DNA from: Sedimentitalea sp041224545
GTDB taxonomy: Bacteria; Pseudomonadota; Alphaproteobacteria; Rhodobacterales; Rhodobacteraceae
DNA: 64,000 bases
NCBI RefSeq assembly: GCF_041224545.1
Contig: NZ_JBGFGP010000150.1
Span: 160,414 to 224,413 of the forward strand
Direction of reading: 5' to 3'
Under the pieces are notes generated by a model. That model was not told the DNA's origin. It did no database searches and worked only from the letters and a program-made list of their open reading frames with translations. Position 1 is the stretch's first letter. The number at the start of each line of letters is the position of its first letter. The position numbers were made by a program, and so were the translations under genes. Positions 1 to 11,833 of this stretch are shown here, piece after piece.

Positions 1-723
<723 letters not shown>

Positions 724-1284
724 TTATCCGACCTCTTTCATTGCATTCTGAAGGGAGTTGAGCTTGGAGCGGATCGACGTGTCGATCATCTTCGAACCCA
801 CTTTTACGATAAGACCGCCGATGAGCGAGTCATCGACGGTGGAATTGATGGTGACGGTCTTGCCGACGCGCTCCTTGAGCGTCGCGGCGAGCTTTTCGGA
901 TTGTGCCTTGGTGAGGGCCTTGGCACTTATAACGTCTGCGGTCACTTCACCCCGCTCTTCGGCGATCTGTTCGCGCAGGGCGCGGATCAGTTGCGGGACG
1001 ACGAACAGGCGCCGTTTCTGAGCCATCAGCGCCAGCGACTTGGCAAGCACCTCGGTCAGACCCATCTTGTCGGCAATTGCCGTGATGGCTGCTTCCTGAT
1101 CGCTGCGCGACACAAGAGGCGAGTGGATCAGGTCGCGCAGGTCGGAGCTTTCACCCAGAGCGGCTGCCAGATCGTTGATACTGGTTTCGAGACTGTCGAG
1201 ATTCTTGTTCTCTTGTGCGATCTCAAAGATCGCCGTGGCATAGCGCGCGGCTATGCCTGCGGAAATCGAAGCTGGTTCGGACAC
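724..1284 (-). CDS. atpH: ATP synthase F1 subunit delta
   Basis: This subunit is the stator link that joins the F1 alpha/beta head to the Fo b subunits. The protein is 186 aa, the usual length. It has the N-terminal helical domain (ARYATAIFEIAQENKNL) and the C-terminal signature region around VGSKMIDTSIRSKLNSLQ. I chose the GTG at 1284 (VSEPASISAG...) because it gives the family length and has an AGG-type ribosome site just upstream. The open frame continues further upstream, but that part (to 1572) does not resemble the family. It is the first gene of the atp operon and is followed without spacing by atpA. Confidence 0.95.
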   Translation of the reverse strand: MSEPASISAGIAARYATAIFEIAQENKNLDSLETSINDLAAALGESSDLRDLIHSPLVSRSDQEAAITAIADKMGLTEVLAKSLALMAQKRRLFVVPQLIRALREQIAEERGEVTADVISAKALTKAQSEKLAATLKERVGKTVTINSTVDDSLIGGLIVKVGSKMIDTSIRSKLNSLQNAMKEVG

Positions 1285-1572
1285 GTCCACCCTTCCGATA
1301 TTTGGCCCCGGTTTGCCGCAGAATTCCGCGATCTCCGGGGGCGTGAAGCTACCTTGCGGCCCGCAAGGCGTCAAAATCAGCGAGGATGTAGCAGAGCGTA
1401 CTCTCGCCCGCAACATACTATAGCGATTCAAGCGCTTGCGAAAAATCGCGTGATTGCAGGGTTTTAGCCCGACTGCGACGGTTTGCGCGGAAATAGGGGG
1501 GTAAAAAATGCAGGTATTTGGCCCGCTTGCGCGATTCCTGAGCGCGAGATCTTGAATGATCGGCGCTAACAC
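1285..1572 (-). promoter_or_regulatory. Intergenic region expected to carry the atp operon promoter
   Basis: These 288 bases lie between the methyltransferase stop and atpH, both read on the minus strand. No gene is seen here. A TATAGT hexamer on the minus strand (1422-1417) is a possible -10 box, but no good -35 box lies at the right distance. A perfect 7-bp hairpin (CCTTGCG, loop GCC, CGCAAGG; 1352-1368) lies in what would be the atpH leader. It has no T-run on either side, so I do not call it a terminator. The promoter assignment is by position and is weak. Confidence 0.35.
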
Positions 1573-2340
1573 CTATCGCGGATCGGGTTTCGGCAAAACC
1601 ATTGCATTGGCGGGTTTGGCCAGCCCTTCGAGCGCCTTGATCGGACTCTTGGCAATATTGCGGACAATGGTGCCTGTCGGGGGTTGCACACGTTTGGTGG
1701 CTTCGACCATGAAGGCTCCGCCGGGAAAGGCGCGGGGCACATGGCTGCCGTATTTCTCGAACAGCGGTGCCGATTTCAGCCAGAAACGTCTGGCGGACGG
1801 AGGTTGATACAGCGCGGCCGCGTAGCCTTCGGGCAGGAAATGGTGACGCTTGAGTTGCGTTTCCAACTGGCTGAGCGTGTAGGGACGGCCAAATCCGAAC
1901 GGGGTACGATCACTGCGCGACCACAGACCTGCGCGGTTCGGGACGATGAAAAGCGCCTTGCCGCCAGGGCCCAGAACGCGCCAGCATTCCTCAAGAAGGC
2001 GCGTCGGGTGTTCCGAGGTTTCCAGCCCGTGCATCACGACCAGCTTGTCCACATGCCCGGTCTCGATCGGCCACAGCGTTTCCTCGGCCAGTACAGACAC
2101 GTTGGGCATTCCGGCGGGCCACGGCATGGCGCCCTGCGGGGCGGGCATCAGCGCAATCACGCGCCGCGCATCCGCGAGATAGGGCCGCAGCAACGGCACC
2201 GCAAAGCCGAATCCGGCAACGGTCTGCCCCTTGGCTTCCGGCCACAGTTTCAGCATGCGTCCCCGGATCGAGGATTGCGCCGCACGCCCCAGCGTGCTGC
2301 GGTAATAGAAGTTGCGAAGATCCTGCACATCAAGATGCAT
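1573..2340 (-). CDS. Class I SAM-dependent methyltransferase
   Basis: A probable cytoplasmic methyltransferase of the Methyltransf_11 type; the substrate is unknown. The 255-aa protein has a degenerate SAM-binding glycine stretch (VAGFGFAVPLL, about residues 37-47). It also has the motif region LEECWRVLGPGGKALFIVPN (about 110-130), typical of Rossmann-fold methyltransferases. The start at 2340 (MHLDVQDLRNFYYRS) was preferred over upstream in-frame ATGs because that segment matches nothing and would overlap the leader of the divergent gloB gene. The pair methyltransferase/gloB is divergent with only 61 bases between the start codons, so their promoters must overlap. Confidence 0.85.
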   Translation of the reverse strand: MHLDVQDLRNFYYRSTLGRAAQSSIRGRMLKLWPEAKGQTVAGFGFAVPLLRPYLADARRVIALMPAPQGAMPWPAGMPNVSVLAEETLWPIETGHVDKLVVMHGLETSEHPTRLLEECWRVLGPGGKALFIVPNRAGLWSRSDRTPFGFGRPYTLSQLETQLKRHHFLPEGYAAALYQPPSARRFWLKSAPLFEKYGSHVPRAFPGGAFMVEATKRVQPPTGTIVRNIAKSPIKALEGLAKPANAMVLPKPDPR

Positions 2341-2401
2341 TGCGGGCGTCCGTCCGATGGGCCAAGCTGGGCTCAGTCTAACAATGAAAAGGCGAATGAC
2401 C

Positions 2402-3169
2402 ATGCCTCTTGAGATACTGACGATCCCCTGTCTGACCGACAATTACGCCTTTGTCGCCCATGATGCCGCCAGCGGTGAAACCGCGCTGGTCGATGTGCCC
2501 GAGGCCGCGCCTGTGCTTGCGGTCCTTGCCGAACGGGGCTGGACATTGGACCAGGTTTTCCTGACGCATCATCATGCGGATCACGTGCAGGGACTGGACG
2601 AGATCCTGGCCAGCCACCCCGCGAGGGTCCTGGGCGCGGCGGCCGATGCGCATCGCTTGCCAAAACTGGATGTCGCGCTGGCCGAAGGGGATGAGGTCCG
2701 GATCGGAAGCGAAACCGGGCAGGTTCTGGATGTATCGGGCCACACCGTCGGTCACATCGCCTTTCACTTTCCCGAGAGCAGCGCCGTGTTCACGGCCGAC
2801 AGCCTGATGGCGCTCGGATGCGGCAGGCTGTTCGAGGGCACCCCGGCGCAGATGTGGGCGTCGCTTGGCAAGCTCGCGGCGCTGCCTGCGGACACGGTGG
2901 TCTATTCGGGGCACGAATACACACAGGCCAACGGCGCCTTTGCGCTGACCGTCGACCCGGACAATGCGGACCTGGCCGCGCGGGTCAGGGATATCGCCGA
3001 AAGCCGTGCCCGGTCCGAACCGACCGTGCCATCGTTGTTGTCGCTTGAACTGGCGACCAACCCGTTCCTTCGCGCGACTGACGCAAAGGTGCAGCAGGTC
3101 GTCGGCATGCCGGGCGGTGACCCTGTCGAGGTTTTTGCAGAGATACGCAGGCGAAAAGACAGTTTCTGA
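2402..3169 (+). CDS. gloB: Hydroxyacylglutathione hydrolase (glyoxalase II)
   Basis: Hydrolyses S-lactoylglutathione to D-lactate and glutathione, the second step of methylglyoxal detoxification in the cytoplasm. The 255-aa protein has the metallo-beta-lactamase-fold metal motif THHHADHV (about residues 53-60). It also has the SGHT histidine, the FTADSL aspartate and the YSGHEYTQ segment with the last histidine, so all binuclear metal ligands are present. The ATG at 2402 was chosen over 2396 because the AAAAGG ribosome site (2387-2392) is correctly spaced for it. The length is normal for the family. Confidence 0.95.
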   Translation: MPLEILTIPCLTDNYAFVAHDAASGETALVDVPEAAPVLAVLAERGWTLDQVFLTHHHADHVQGLDEILASHPARVLGAAADAHRLPKLDVALAEGDEVRIGSETGQVLDVSGHTVGHIAFHFPESSAVFTADSLMALGCGRLFEGTPAQMWASLGKLAALPADTVVYSGHEYTQANGAFALTVDPDNADLAARVRDIAESRARSEPTVPSLLSLELATNPFLRATDAKVQQVVGMPGGDPVEVFAEIRRRKDSF

Positions 3170-3341
3170 TGCATCTATTGTGCACGCTTTGAAAACGCTG
3201 TCCGGGCAATTATGTAAAAAAAGTGAGAAAAGCCTTGAAGCCGGGGCCTGATCAACCAAACTCTAACACTATGAGGACATGGTTGGATACCGGATCTGCA
3301 TCGCCAGCTGTCCGTCCGACCCAGATAAAAGGAGCGCGCGC

Positions 3342-5663
<2,322 letters not shown>

Positions 5664-5689
5664 TGCGGGCAGCCATGTCCGTTATATCG

Positions 5690-5727
5690 CTGTCGCCCGC
5701 CGCCACCGTTGTGGTGGGCGATTTTCG
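5690..5727 (+). terminator. Probable rho-independent terminator after clpA
   Basis: About 25 bases after the clpA stop, a TCGCC...CCACC arm pairs with GGTGGGCGA, with a bulge in the 5' arm, and is followed by ATTTTCG. The stem is imperfect and the T-run is short. Position and orientation fit termination of clpA. Confidence 0.5.
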
Positions 5728-5838
5728 TCTGGCCCCGCTGTTTCATTGCGTTCTGACCTGGCGGAACTTGTGCCGGTACGGCAATTCCAACGCGTGACGA
5801 TACCGAAGTGGATCGACGTGACGTCAAGCTGAACCGGG

Positions 5839-8160
5839 TCACTTTTCGGTCAGTTTCAACTCGATCCGCCGGTTTTGCGCCCGTGCGTCGGGCGTGTTCT
5901 CGGGATTTACCGGCTGGTACTGCCCAAAGCCGTTCGCGGACAGGCGGTCTGGTGCAATGCCGAGGAAATCGACCATGTATCGCACCACCGACAGGGCGCG
6001 CGCCTGGCTGAGTTCCCAATTGTCGCGATAACGTCCGTTGCCGATCAGCGGCACATCGTCCGTATGGCCGTCTACACGGATCACCCAGTCCAGTTCGGGG
6101 GGAATTTCCGTTGCGATGCTGCGCAGGATGCGCGCAACCTTGGCAATCTCGGCCTGGCCTTCGAGCGACAGCTCGGCACCGCCGGGCGGAAACAGCACTT
6201 CCGAGGAAAAGACGAACCTGTCGCCTGCAATGCGCACCCCATCCTGGTTGCCCAGCAGATCGCGCAGCCGACCGAAAAACTCCGACCGATACCGCTGCAG
6301 GTCCTGCGCCTGTGCTTCCAACTCCCGGCTCTTGGCCTGCAAGGCGCGGGCTTCTTCTTCCAGCCTTTTGCGTTCGGATTCTTCGAGCAGCCGACGACGG
6401 CGTTCCTCCGACGCCGCGCGGGCCAGCGCGGCATTCAGATCGGCTCCGAGGTTTTCAAGTTGCACCTTGGCTGCGGCATCACGCTCTTCGTAATCATCCA
6501 GCAAGGCCTGGAGCCCGCCCAGCTGTGTTCGCAACGCGGCAATCTGCTGGTTGAGCAATGCAGTCTGGCGCTGCGCGCGGGCTGAGATCTCGCGCTCTTC
6601 CGATAGGGTTTTTTGCACCTGCGCGAGAAGCCCGTCGCGTTCCGAGGCAGTGGTCTCCGCCTGTTGCTGGGCGGCGAGCGCGGCGGCGAGCCGGGCCTGC
6701 AGGACTTCCTGATCGGTGGCGGCAACCTGCGCCCGTTCCAGCGCTTCCAGCGCCTTGAGCAGGCGCGCTTCGACGTCGGCACGATCCTGTGCGGTCGTGG
6801 ACGCGGATTGCCGCGTGGCATCAAGTTCGGCGCGTGTCCGGTCAAGCTCGGCCTGTAAATCGTCACGCGCGGCTTTGGCGTCGGTCAGTTGCGCGCTCAA
6901 CAAGGCTTGCGTCCTGTCGTGTTCCTCTTGCAGAGCAGCGAGGCGGGTTTCCAATCCGCGCCGCGCCTCGGTGCTTTCCCGCTGAATCCGCGCCAGTTCC
7001 GCTTCGTAGTCCGACTGGCTCTGCACCGATTGTGCCCGTTGCCGGGCGAGTTCGGTCTCAAGCGCATCGCGGGTATTGGCGGCGAGGGCCTGTGCCGACG
7101 CGAGCTGCTCGCGCAATTCGGCTTCGACCGTTGCGCTTTCCCCGCGTACCCGGGCAAGATCGCTTTCGAGCGCGGCCAGCGACCGGCTGTTCTCGGCCTG
7201 GCTCACTTCCATCTGGTTCAGCACGTTGGTCAGGCGGTCCACCAGTTCATCACGTTTGCCCGCTTCTGTCCGTGCGGCGGCGATGGCGGCCAGCGCTTGT
7301 GTCAATTCTGTATCCAACCTGTCGCGTGCGGCTTCGGCGGCCGCCAGCAGCGTCAGCGTGTTCTCGGCCTCCTGCCGCTGGGTTTCGAGCGACAGGGTCA
7401 TCGCGGTGAGTTCGGCATCGGCGTTTTGCAGGCGTTTGCGCAGCGCTTCGGCAGCGGCGGCATCGGCGAGACGGGCGGCTTCTTCGTCGGACAATTGCTG
7501 CTGCAGTGCCGCGATCTGCTCGCGCCCCTGCGCCTTGTCCCGTTTCAGATCGGCGATCATCGCTTCCAGAGCTTCGCGCCGCGCCGCTGCGAGCCGGGCG
7601 GCTTCCGACTGGGCGTCGATCTCGCTGCGGCTCTGGGCCAGCGCGACGGTCAGCGCGTCGCGCTCGGATGACAGGTCGGTTTGCACGGTTTCGAGGTCCG
7701 AGATCTTCCGTTGCGCCCGCGCCTGGTCGGCGAGCAGGGTTGCCACCTGCGCCTCGAATTCGGTGATCTGCGTTTGTGCCTGTTCCAGAGCGGCGGCCTG
7801 ACGATCGCTCTGCGACGTCAGCGTGGCGATGGTCGAGGTCTGGTTGGCAATTTGTTGCCGCGCTTGCGCGAGGAACGCCTCGGTTTGCGTCAAGGTGGCG
7901 CTCAGAGCGCCAACCTGTGCCGTCAGCTCGTCCGAACGCCGTTCTTCCAGCCCCAGGGCGTCGGCAAGTGCGCTGACTTCCGCGGACAGCACATCGAGTT
8001 CGCTTTCCTGACCGGAAATGGTTTCGCGCAGCACATATTGCACCACCATGAAAATGGTCAGAAGAAACATCAGAACCAGCAGCAGCCCGGTCATCGCATC
8101 CACGAATCCCGGCCAGATCGAGGCCTGGAACCGGTTGGAGGAGCGACGCGAGAGGGCCAT
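5839..8160 (-). CDS. MotB/OmpA-like stator protein with very long coiled coil
   Basis: A membrane-anchored peptidoglycan-binding partner of the MotA/ExbB-like protein encoded just upstream. In the 773-aa protein, residues about 18-43 form one membrane helix beginning FVDAMTGLLLVLMF. Its aspartate (D21) sits where MotB carries its proton-binding Asp. Residues about 45-610 are an almost uninterrupted Ala/Glu/Arg/Gln-rich heptad coiled coil. Residues about 652-773 are an OmpA-like peptidoglycan-binding domain (DGHTDDVP, NWELSQARA, RRIEL). It is not flagellar MotB: no flagellar gene is near and MotB is about 300 aa. It starts 3 bases after the stop of its partner, so translation is probably coupled. 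Relatives are often labelled 'peptidoglycan-binding protein'. Confidence 0.85.
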   Translation of the reverse strand: MALSRRSSNRFQASIWPGFVDAMTGLLLVLMFLLTIFMVVQYVLRETISGQESELDVLSAEVSALADALGLEERRSDELTAQVGALSATLTQTEAFLAQARQQIANQTSTIATLTSQSDRQAAALEQAQTQITEFEAQVATLLADQARAQRKISDLETVQTDLSSERDALTVALAQSRSEIDAQSEAARLAAARREALEAMIADLKRDKAQGREQIAALQQQLSDEEAARLADAAAAEALRKRLQNADAELTAMTLSLETQRQEAENTLTLLAAAEAARDRLDTELTQALAAIAAARTEAGKRDELVDRLTNVLNQMEVSQAENSRSLAALESDLARVRGESATVEAELREQLASAQALAANTRDALETELARQRAQSVQSQSDYEAELARIQRESTEARRGLETRLAALQEEHDRTQALLSAQLTDAKAARDDLQAELDRTRAELDATRQSASTTAQDRADVEARLLKALEALERAQVAATDQEVLQARLAAALAAQQQAETTASERDGLLAQVQKTLSEEREISARAQRQTALLNQQIAALRTQLGGLQALLDDYEERDAAAKVQLENLGADLNAALARAASEERRRRLLEESERKRLEEEARALQAKSRELEAQAQDLQRYRSEFFGRLRDLLGNQDGVRIAGDRFVFSSEVLFPPGGAELSLEGQAEIAKVARILRSIATEIPPELDWVIRVDGHTDDVPLIGNGRYRDNWELSQARALSVVRYMVDFLGIAPDRLSANGFGQYQPVNPENTPDARAQNRRIELKLTEK

Positions 8161-8163
8161 GGG

Positions 8164-9360
8164 CTAGACCCCGTCGCTTTCGCTGTCCGATCTGGGTTTG
8201 CGCCCGCCGCCGCGGGGACGGTCCAGCGCCTTGGCCAGCAGTTCGATATCTTTGCGCAGTGCGGCGAGGCTTTCCTGGCGGCCGGCCGAGATTTCTTCGA
8301 GGATACGCAACATCTGCACGTCGATCGAACGCAGGCGCATCCGGCTTTCGGCGTCGATCCCGTCTGCGGCCTGCTCGCGCAGGGTGTCGTGCAGGGCTTC
8401 CTGCCCGGCTACCAGACGATCAAGTGCTGTGGCCATGCGGTCGGATCGTTCCTGGTGCACCATGCTCTCAAGCAGCATGGCGAGTTTCTGATCGACCTCG
8501 GCGCGGCTCGCTTCGGCGCGTTCCATGAGCTGATGCAGACCGTCCATCTGCTCGGCCATATGACCCAGCACCCCGGGAACGGCACCGCTCTCGCTGCCGG
8601 GGTCGTCGCCCGACGAAAATCCGACCCGGGTGATTGAGGACAGCCATTCTTCGAGTTCGCGATAGAACCGGTTCTGCCCATGCCCGGCGAAGAGTTCCAG
8701 CAGGCCGACGATCAGGGATCCGGCGAGGCCAAGCAGCGAACTGGCAAAGGCGACCCCCATGCCGCCCAACTGCTTTTCAAGCCCGGTCATCAGCCGGTTG
8801 AACACGTCCAGCCCCTGTTCGCCCTCTTGCGGGGCCAGGCTGCGGATGGTTTCGACCACCGCGGGCACCGTGGTGGCCAGCCCGTAAAAGGTGCCGAGCA
8901 GCCCGAGAAAGATCAGCAGGTTGACGATATAGCGGGTGATGTCCCGCTCTTCGTCGATGCGGGTGGCGACCGAGTCGAGGATCGACCGGGTGGAGGATGC
9001 GCTGAGTTGCATCCGCGCGCCGCGTGCCCGCAAAAGCGACGCGAGCGGCGCCAGCAATTGCGGCGGTCTGATGGCGGTGTCCATATGCCCCGAGGCAAAG
9101 CGTTCGATCCAGCGCACCGAACCGATCAGTTGCAGCACCTGGTAGAATGTGGCGACGACGCCGACGACAAACACGATCAGGATAAAGCCGTTCAGATAGG
9201 GATTGGCCTCAAATACCGGCAACACGCGTGGCAGGGCGACGAACACGCCGAACCCCGACAGCCCGAGCGCGGTCAGCATCATCAAAATCTGTCGCACAGG
9301 CTGGCTGAATTGCGGCCTGGGTTTGCGGTCTGGTTCGGCCATACGCCCCGGTCCTGACAC
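8164..9360 (-). CDS. MotA/TolQ/ExbB-family proton channel protein
   Basis: Predicted inner-membrane stator subunit that forms the proton channel with the MotB/OmpA-like protein downstream. The 398-aa protein has four likely membrane helices. Two are near the N-terminus (about 25-48 and 54-80). One contains the family-typical LGLLGTFYGL, and one is GVAFASSLLGLAGSLIVGLL. A long soluble C-terminal helical region follows. The GTG at 9360 is favoured by a GGGGGAG ribosome site 7 bases upstream; the ATG at 9342 is a possible alternative. Together with the next gene it forms a two-gene operon resembling ZorA/ZorB or MotA/MotB rather than ExbB/ExbD. Confidence 0.85.
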   Translation of the reverse strand: MSGPGRMAEPDRKPRPQFSQPVRQILMMLTALGLSGFGVFVALPRVLPVFEANPYLNGFILIVFVVGVVATFYQVLQLIGSVRWIERFASGHMDTAIRPPQLLAPLASLLRARGARMQLSASSTRSILDSVATRIDEERDITRYIVNLLIFLGLLGTFYGLATTVPAVVETIRSLAPQEGEQGLDVFNRLMTGLEKQLGGMGVAFASSLLGLAGSLIVGLLELFAGHGQNRFYRELEEWLSSITRVGFSSGDDPGSESGAVPGVLGHMAEQMDGLHQLMERAEASRAEVDQKLAMLLESMVHQERSDRMATALDRLVAGQEALHDTLREQAADGIDAESRMRLRSIDVQMLRILEEISAGRQESLAALRKDIELLAKALDRPRGGGRKPRSDSESDGV

Positions 9361-9411
9361 TTATCTGCTCCCCCGCGAGACTATAGAAGAATTGGGGGCT
9401 GCGCCAAGCGT

Positions 9412-9942
9412 TTATGCGGCAAGCGCACGTACACGCTGTGCCAGCCATTCCAGATCGGGGTCATGCAGTCCGATTTCCGCCAGATGCGAGGTGGTGTTGA
9501 ACAGGTATTCCGTATTCGGACCTCGCCCGCCCACGGCGCGCGCGATGATCCGGGCCTGGTCTTCCAGCGGCAGACCGCCGCAATACTGAACGTGATGCGG
9601 GTCAATCACATAGGTGACGGCAGTGACGGTCTGTCCATCTGCCAGCGTGATTGCAAGGTCCTTTTCAATATAGGCCGACGAGATCAGTTCGCGCTCGCGC
9701 AGGTAATCGAGGGTGTGCGCCTCTTGCCCCTGTTCGACGGCAAGCGCCATGCCCCGGCAATGGGCACCGGGCACTTCGTCGAGCGCAAGCACCAGACCGG
9801 GGTCGGCCTCGGTTCCGCGATGGTGGATCGAGCGCATGCAGAACGACCGGGCATAGTCGTCCAAAGTCGCGATCACGCTGCGGGCCACCGGAAAGCCGGG
9901 GTTCCACAACAATGAGCCATATCCGAATACCCACATCGTCAT
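9412..9942 (-). CDS. chaC: ChaC-like gamma-glutamylcyclotransferase
   Basis: Predicted to cleave glutathione to 5-oxoproline and Cys-Gly in the cytoplasm (glutathione-specific gamma-glutamylcyclotransferase). The 176-aa protein opens with the family signature WVFGYGSLLWNPGF, the substrate-binding YGSL loop. A catalytic-type glutamate lies in the region around RERELISSAYIEK. The length is typical for bacterial ChaC. The start could be 9942 or 9936 (two close ATGs); neither has a strong ribosome site. It stands alone, 51 bases beyond the stator operon start and on the same strand. Confidence 0.88.
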   Translation of the reverse strand: MTMWVFGYGSLLWNPGFPVARSVIATLDDYARSFCMRSIHHRGTEADPGLVLALDEVPGAHCRGMALAVEQGQEAHTLDYLRERELISSAYIEKDLAITLADGQTVTAVTYVIDPHHVQYCGGLPLEDQARIIARAVGGRGPNTEYLFNTTSHLAEIGLHDPDLEWLAQRVRALAA

Positions 9943-10007
9943 CTTGCTGGTCCTTGCCGATTTCGCTCTATAAACAACAAAGCGGTGCCGGGTAAAAGGG
10001 GCAGGTC

Positions 10008-11009
10008 ATGCGCAGGTTGCTGAATATTCTGGTGGTTCTTGGCCTTGTCTGGTCCGCCTACTGGTACGGGGCCGGCTATATGCTGCGTCAGGGCGTGAGC
10101 ACATGGTTCTCTGAACAGGCCGGGCGCGGCTGGCAGGCCGATTACGCCGAGATCTATACATCGGGCTATCCCTTGCGGCACATCACCACGCTGGTCAATC
10201 CGGCGCTGGCCGATCCCGCGACCGGAGCGGCGTGGCAGGCCGATTGGCTGAACATGGACAGCCCGGCGATCTGGCCGGGGCGGCAGACGCTGATCTTTCC
10301 GGAAACGGCGCAGTTGCTCTCGTATTTCGATCAGACGATCAGTTTGCGCGCGGATGGCATGAGCGCCGATCTACATCTCAAGCCCGGGCGGGATCTTGTT
10401 GTCGAGCGGATGGCATTGACCTCGGGGCCATGGCGCGTCGAGGACGCCACCGGCGAGGCCATGGCCGCAGACGGGCTGGTGCTGGCGATGCAGGGTACGG
10501 ACCAGGCCGAGACCTATCAGTTCAACATAGACGCACCGCAATTTGTACCCGGGGCGGCCCTGCGTCGGATGCTGCGTTCCAACACGACGCTGCCCGAGAG
10601 TTTCGAGAGCCTCGAACTCGACATGACGGTGCGCTTTGATCGTCCGTGGGATCGTCGTGCCCTTGAGAATCGCCGCCCGCAGCCGGTAGAAATCGACCTC
10701 AGGCTGGCGCAGGCGAAATGGGGGGCACTGGCGCTCTTTGCCGCCGGTCAGGTCACCGTTGACGCCACTGGCCTGCCCACCGGTGAACTCTCGGTCAAGG
10801 CCGAGAACTGGCGCGACATGCTGGCGGCGGTAGAGGGCTCGGGCGCGGTTCCGGACTATGCCATTGGTCCGGCGGAGCGTGTTCTGAATATGCTCGCAAA
10901 CATGAGCGGCAATCCCGACACGCTGGATGTCACGCTGGGCCTGCGCGACGGGATGGTCACGCTCGGGCCGTTTCCTCTGGGCCCGGCCCCGTATCTCTAT
11001 CTGCGCTAG
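10008..11009 (+). CDS. DUF2125 domain-containing envelope protein
   Basis: Function unknown. The 333-aa protein has an N-terminal hydrophobic signal or anchor (LLNILVVLGLVWSAYWYGAG), followed by a largely beta-type region characteristic of DUF2125 proteins of alphaproteobacteria, so it is probably periplasmic or membrane-anchored. An AAAGGGGCAGGTC ribosome site precedes the ATG at 10008. Its TAG stop overlaps the TAG stop of the converging extensin-family gene (11006-11009), which leaves no room for a terminator between them. Confidence 0.75.
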   Translation: MRRLLNILVVLGLVWSAYWYGAGYMLRQGVSTWFSEQAGRGWQADYAEIYTSGYPLRHITTLVNPALADPATGAAWQADWLNMDSPAIWPGRQTLIFPETAQLLSYFDQTISLRADGMSADLHLKPGRDLVVERMALTSGPWRVEDATGEAMAADGLVLAMQGTDQAETYQFNIDAPQFVPGAALRRMLRSNTTLPESFESLELDMTVRFDRPWDRRALENRRPQPVEIDLRLAQAKWGALALFAAGQVTVDATGLPTGELSVKAENWRDMLAAVEGSGAVPDYAIGPAERVLNMLANMSGNPDTLDVTLGLRDGMVTLGPFPLGPAPYLYLR

Positions 11010-11833
11010 CGGCAGTAGGGTCCGCTGCGATAGCTGGCGGTGTCGAAATGGAAATGGTCGCGGTGATAGCTGTCCGATGCCGGGCCGAGTGTCGTGCCAA
11101 AGGTGCCGCAGGCGCGCGTATACGCCTTGCGCAGGGGTTTGAGGGTTGTTCCCTGGCCCCACCCCTTGAGGACTGTGATCACCTCGCCATCCATCATGGT
11201 AAAGGCCGACAGGTCGATGGCGTTGCCCTTGCCATGTTCCGAGACCCGCCCGCCGCGCTTGTTGTTGCGGGTCCGGCAGGCATAGTGGGCGGCCACCTTC
11301 ATTTCAACGACTGGTCCGCGCTGGCGAAACGCGGGTTTCAACCCCAGTTCGGTCCATTCGCGCAGTGCCGAAGCGGTCTTGCAGTTCATCAGCGCGGGCG
11401 GGTTCAGCCGCACGCCCGCCACCGTGTTTACGCGCACCGCGTCCCTGATGCCGCAGGCCTTGATGCGGCCGGGAACATGGCCGACCGTCTCGCCCTGAAT
11501 CTTGAGATCGCCACAGACCGCGCCCTTGCGGCGCATCTTGCGCTTGGCCATTGCCTTGTTCTCGATCGACGGCGGGCGCGGCCAGGGGCGGGCCGAGATG
11601 TCGGGAGAGAAGAGCGCAAGCTGCTCCGACCGTGCCGCGGCATCGAGGATTTGTTCGGATACCGGGCGCACATTGGGTCGCATCCGCGCCACCGTCACAA
11701 GCGTGGTCGCGGCGGCGGCTGTGCCGGTGTCCGGACGAGGTTGCGGGCGCAGAGATGAATCAGGGGCCACAGCAGCGAGCGGGACCGCCCAGAACGCAAG
11801 GGCGAGGATCACAATCGCGCGCGGCCACATCAT
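11006..11833 (-). CDS. Extensin-family (ExtL-type) secreted protein
   Basis: A 275-aa secreted protein of the extensin-like family, related to D,D-carboxypeptidase-fold metalloproteins. Its substrate is unknown, though a cell-wall role is likely. It has a signal peptide (MMWPRAIVILALAFWAVPLAA) and a Pro/Arg-rich linker. The C-terminal domain contains conserved histidines and aspartates: VAAHYACR, SEHGKGNAIDLSAF and YHRDHFHFD. The last two resemble the metal-site pattern of peptidase M15/VanX-like folds. The start ATG overlaps the stop of the tyrA-like gene by 4 bases (ATGA), so it is the third gene of a coupled hisC-tyrA-extensin operon. Confidence 0.8.
   Translation of the reverse strand: MMWPRAIVILALAFWAVPLAAVAPDSSLRPQPRPDTGTAAAATTLVTVARMRPNVRPVSEQILDAAARSEQLALFSPDISARPWPRPPSIENKAMAKRKMRRKGAVCGDLKIQGETVGHVPGRIKACGIRDAVRVNTVAGVRLNPPALMNCKTASALREWTELGLKPAFRQRGPVVEMKVAAHYACRTRNNKRGGRVSEHGKGNAIDLSAFTMMDGEVITVLKGWGQGTTLKPLRKAYTRACGTFGTTLGPASDSYHRDHFHFDTASYRSGPYCR

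Noticed and set aside
1352..1368. Terminator hairpin upstream of atpH
   Set aside because: The stem is perfect but only 7 bp with no T-run on either strand, and it lies where the atp leader must be transcribed.
5839..9360. Zorya-type phage defence system
   Set aside because: A MotA-like and an OmpA-like gene are present, but there is no ZorC, ZorD or ZorE, and the coiled coil is on the other subunit. Defence is not supported.
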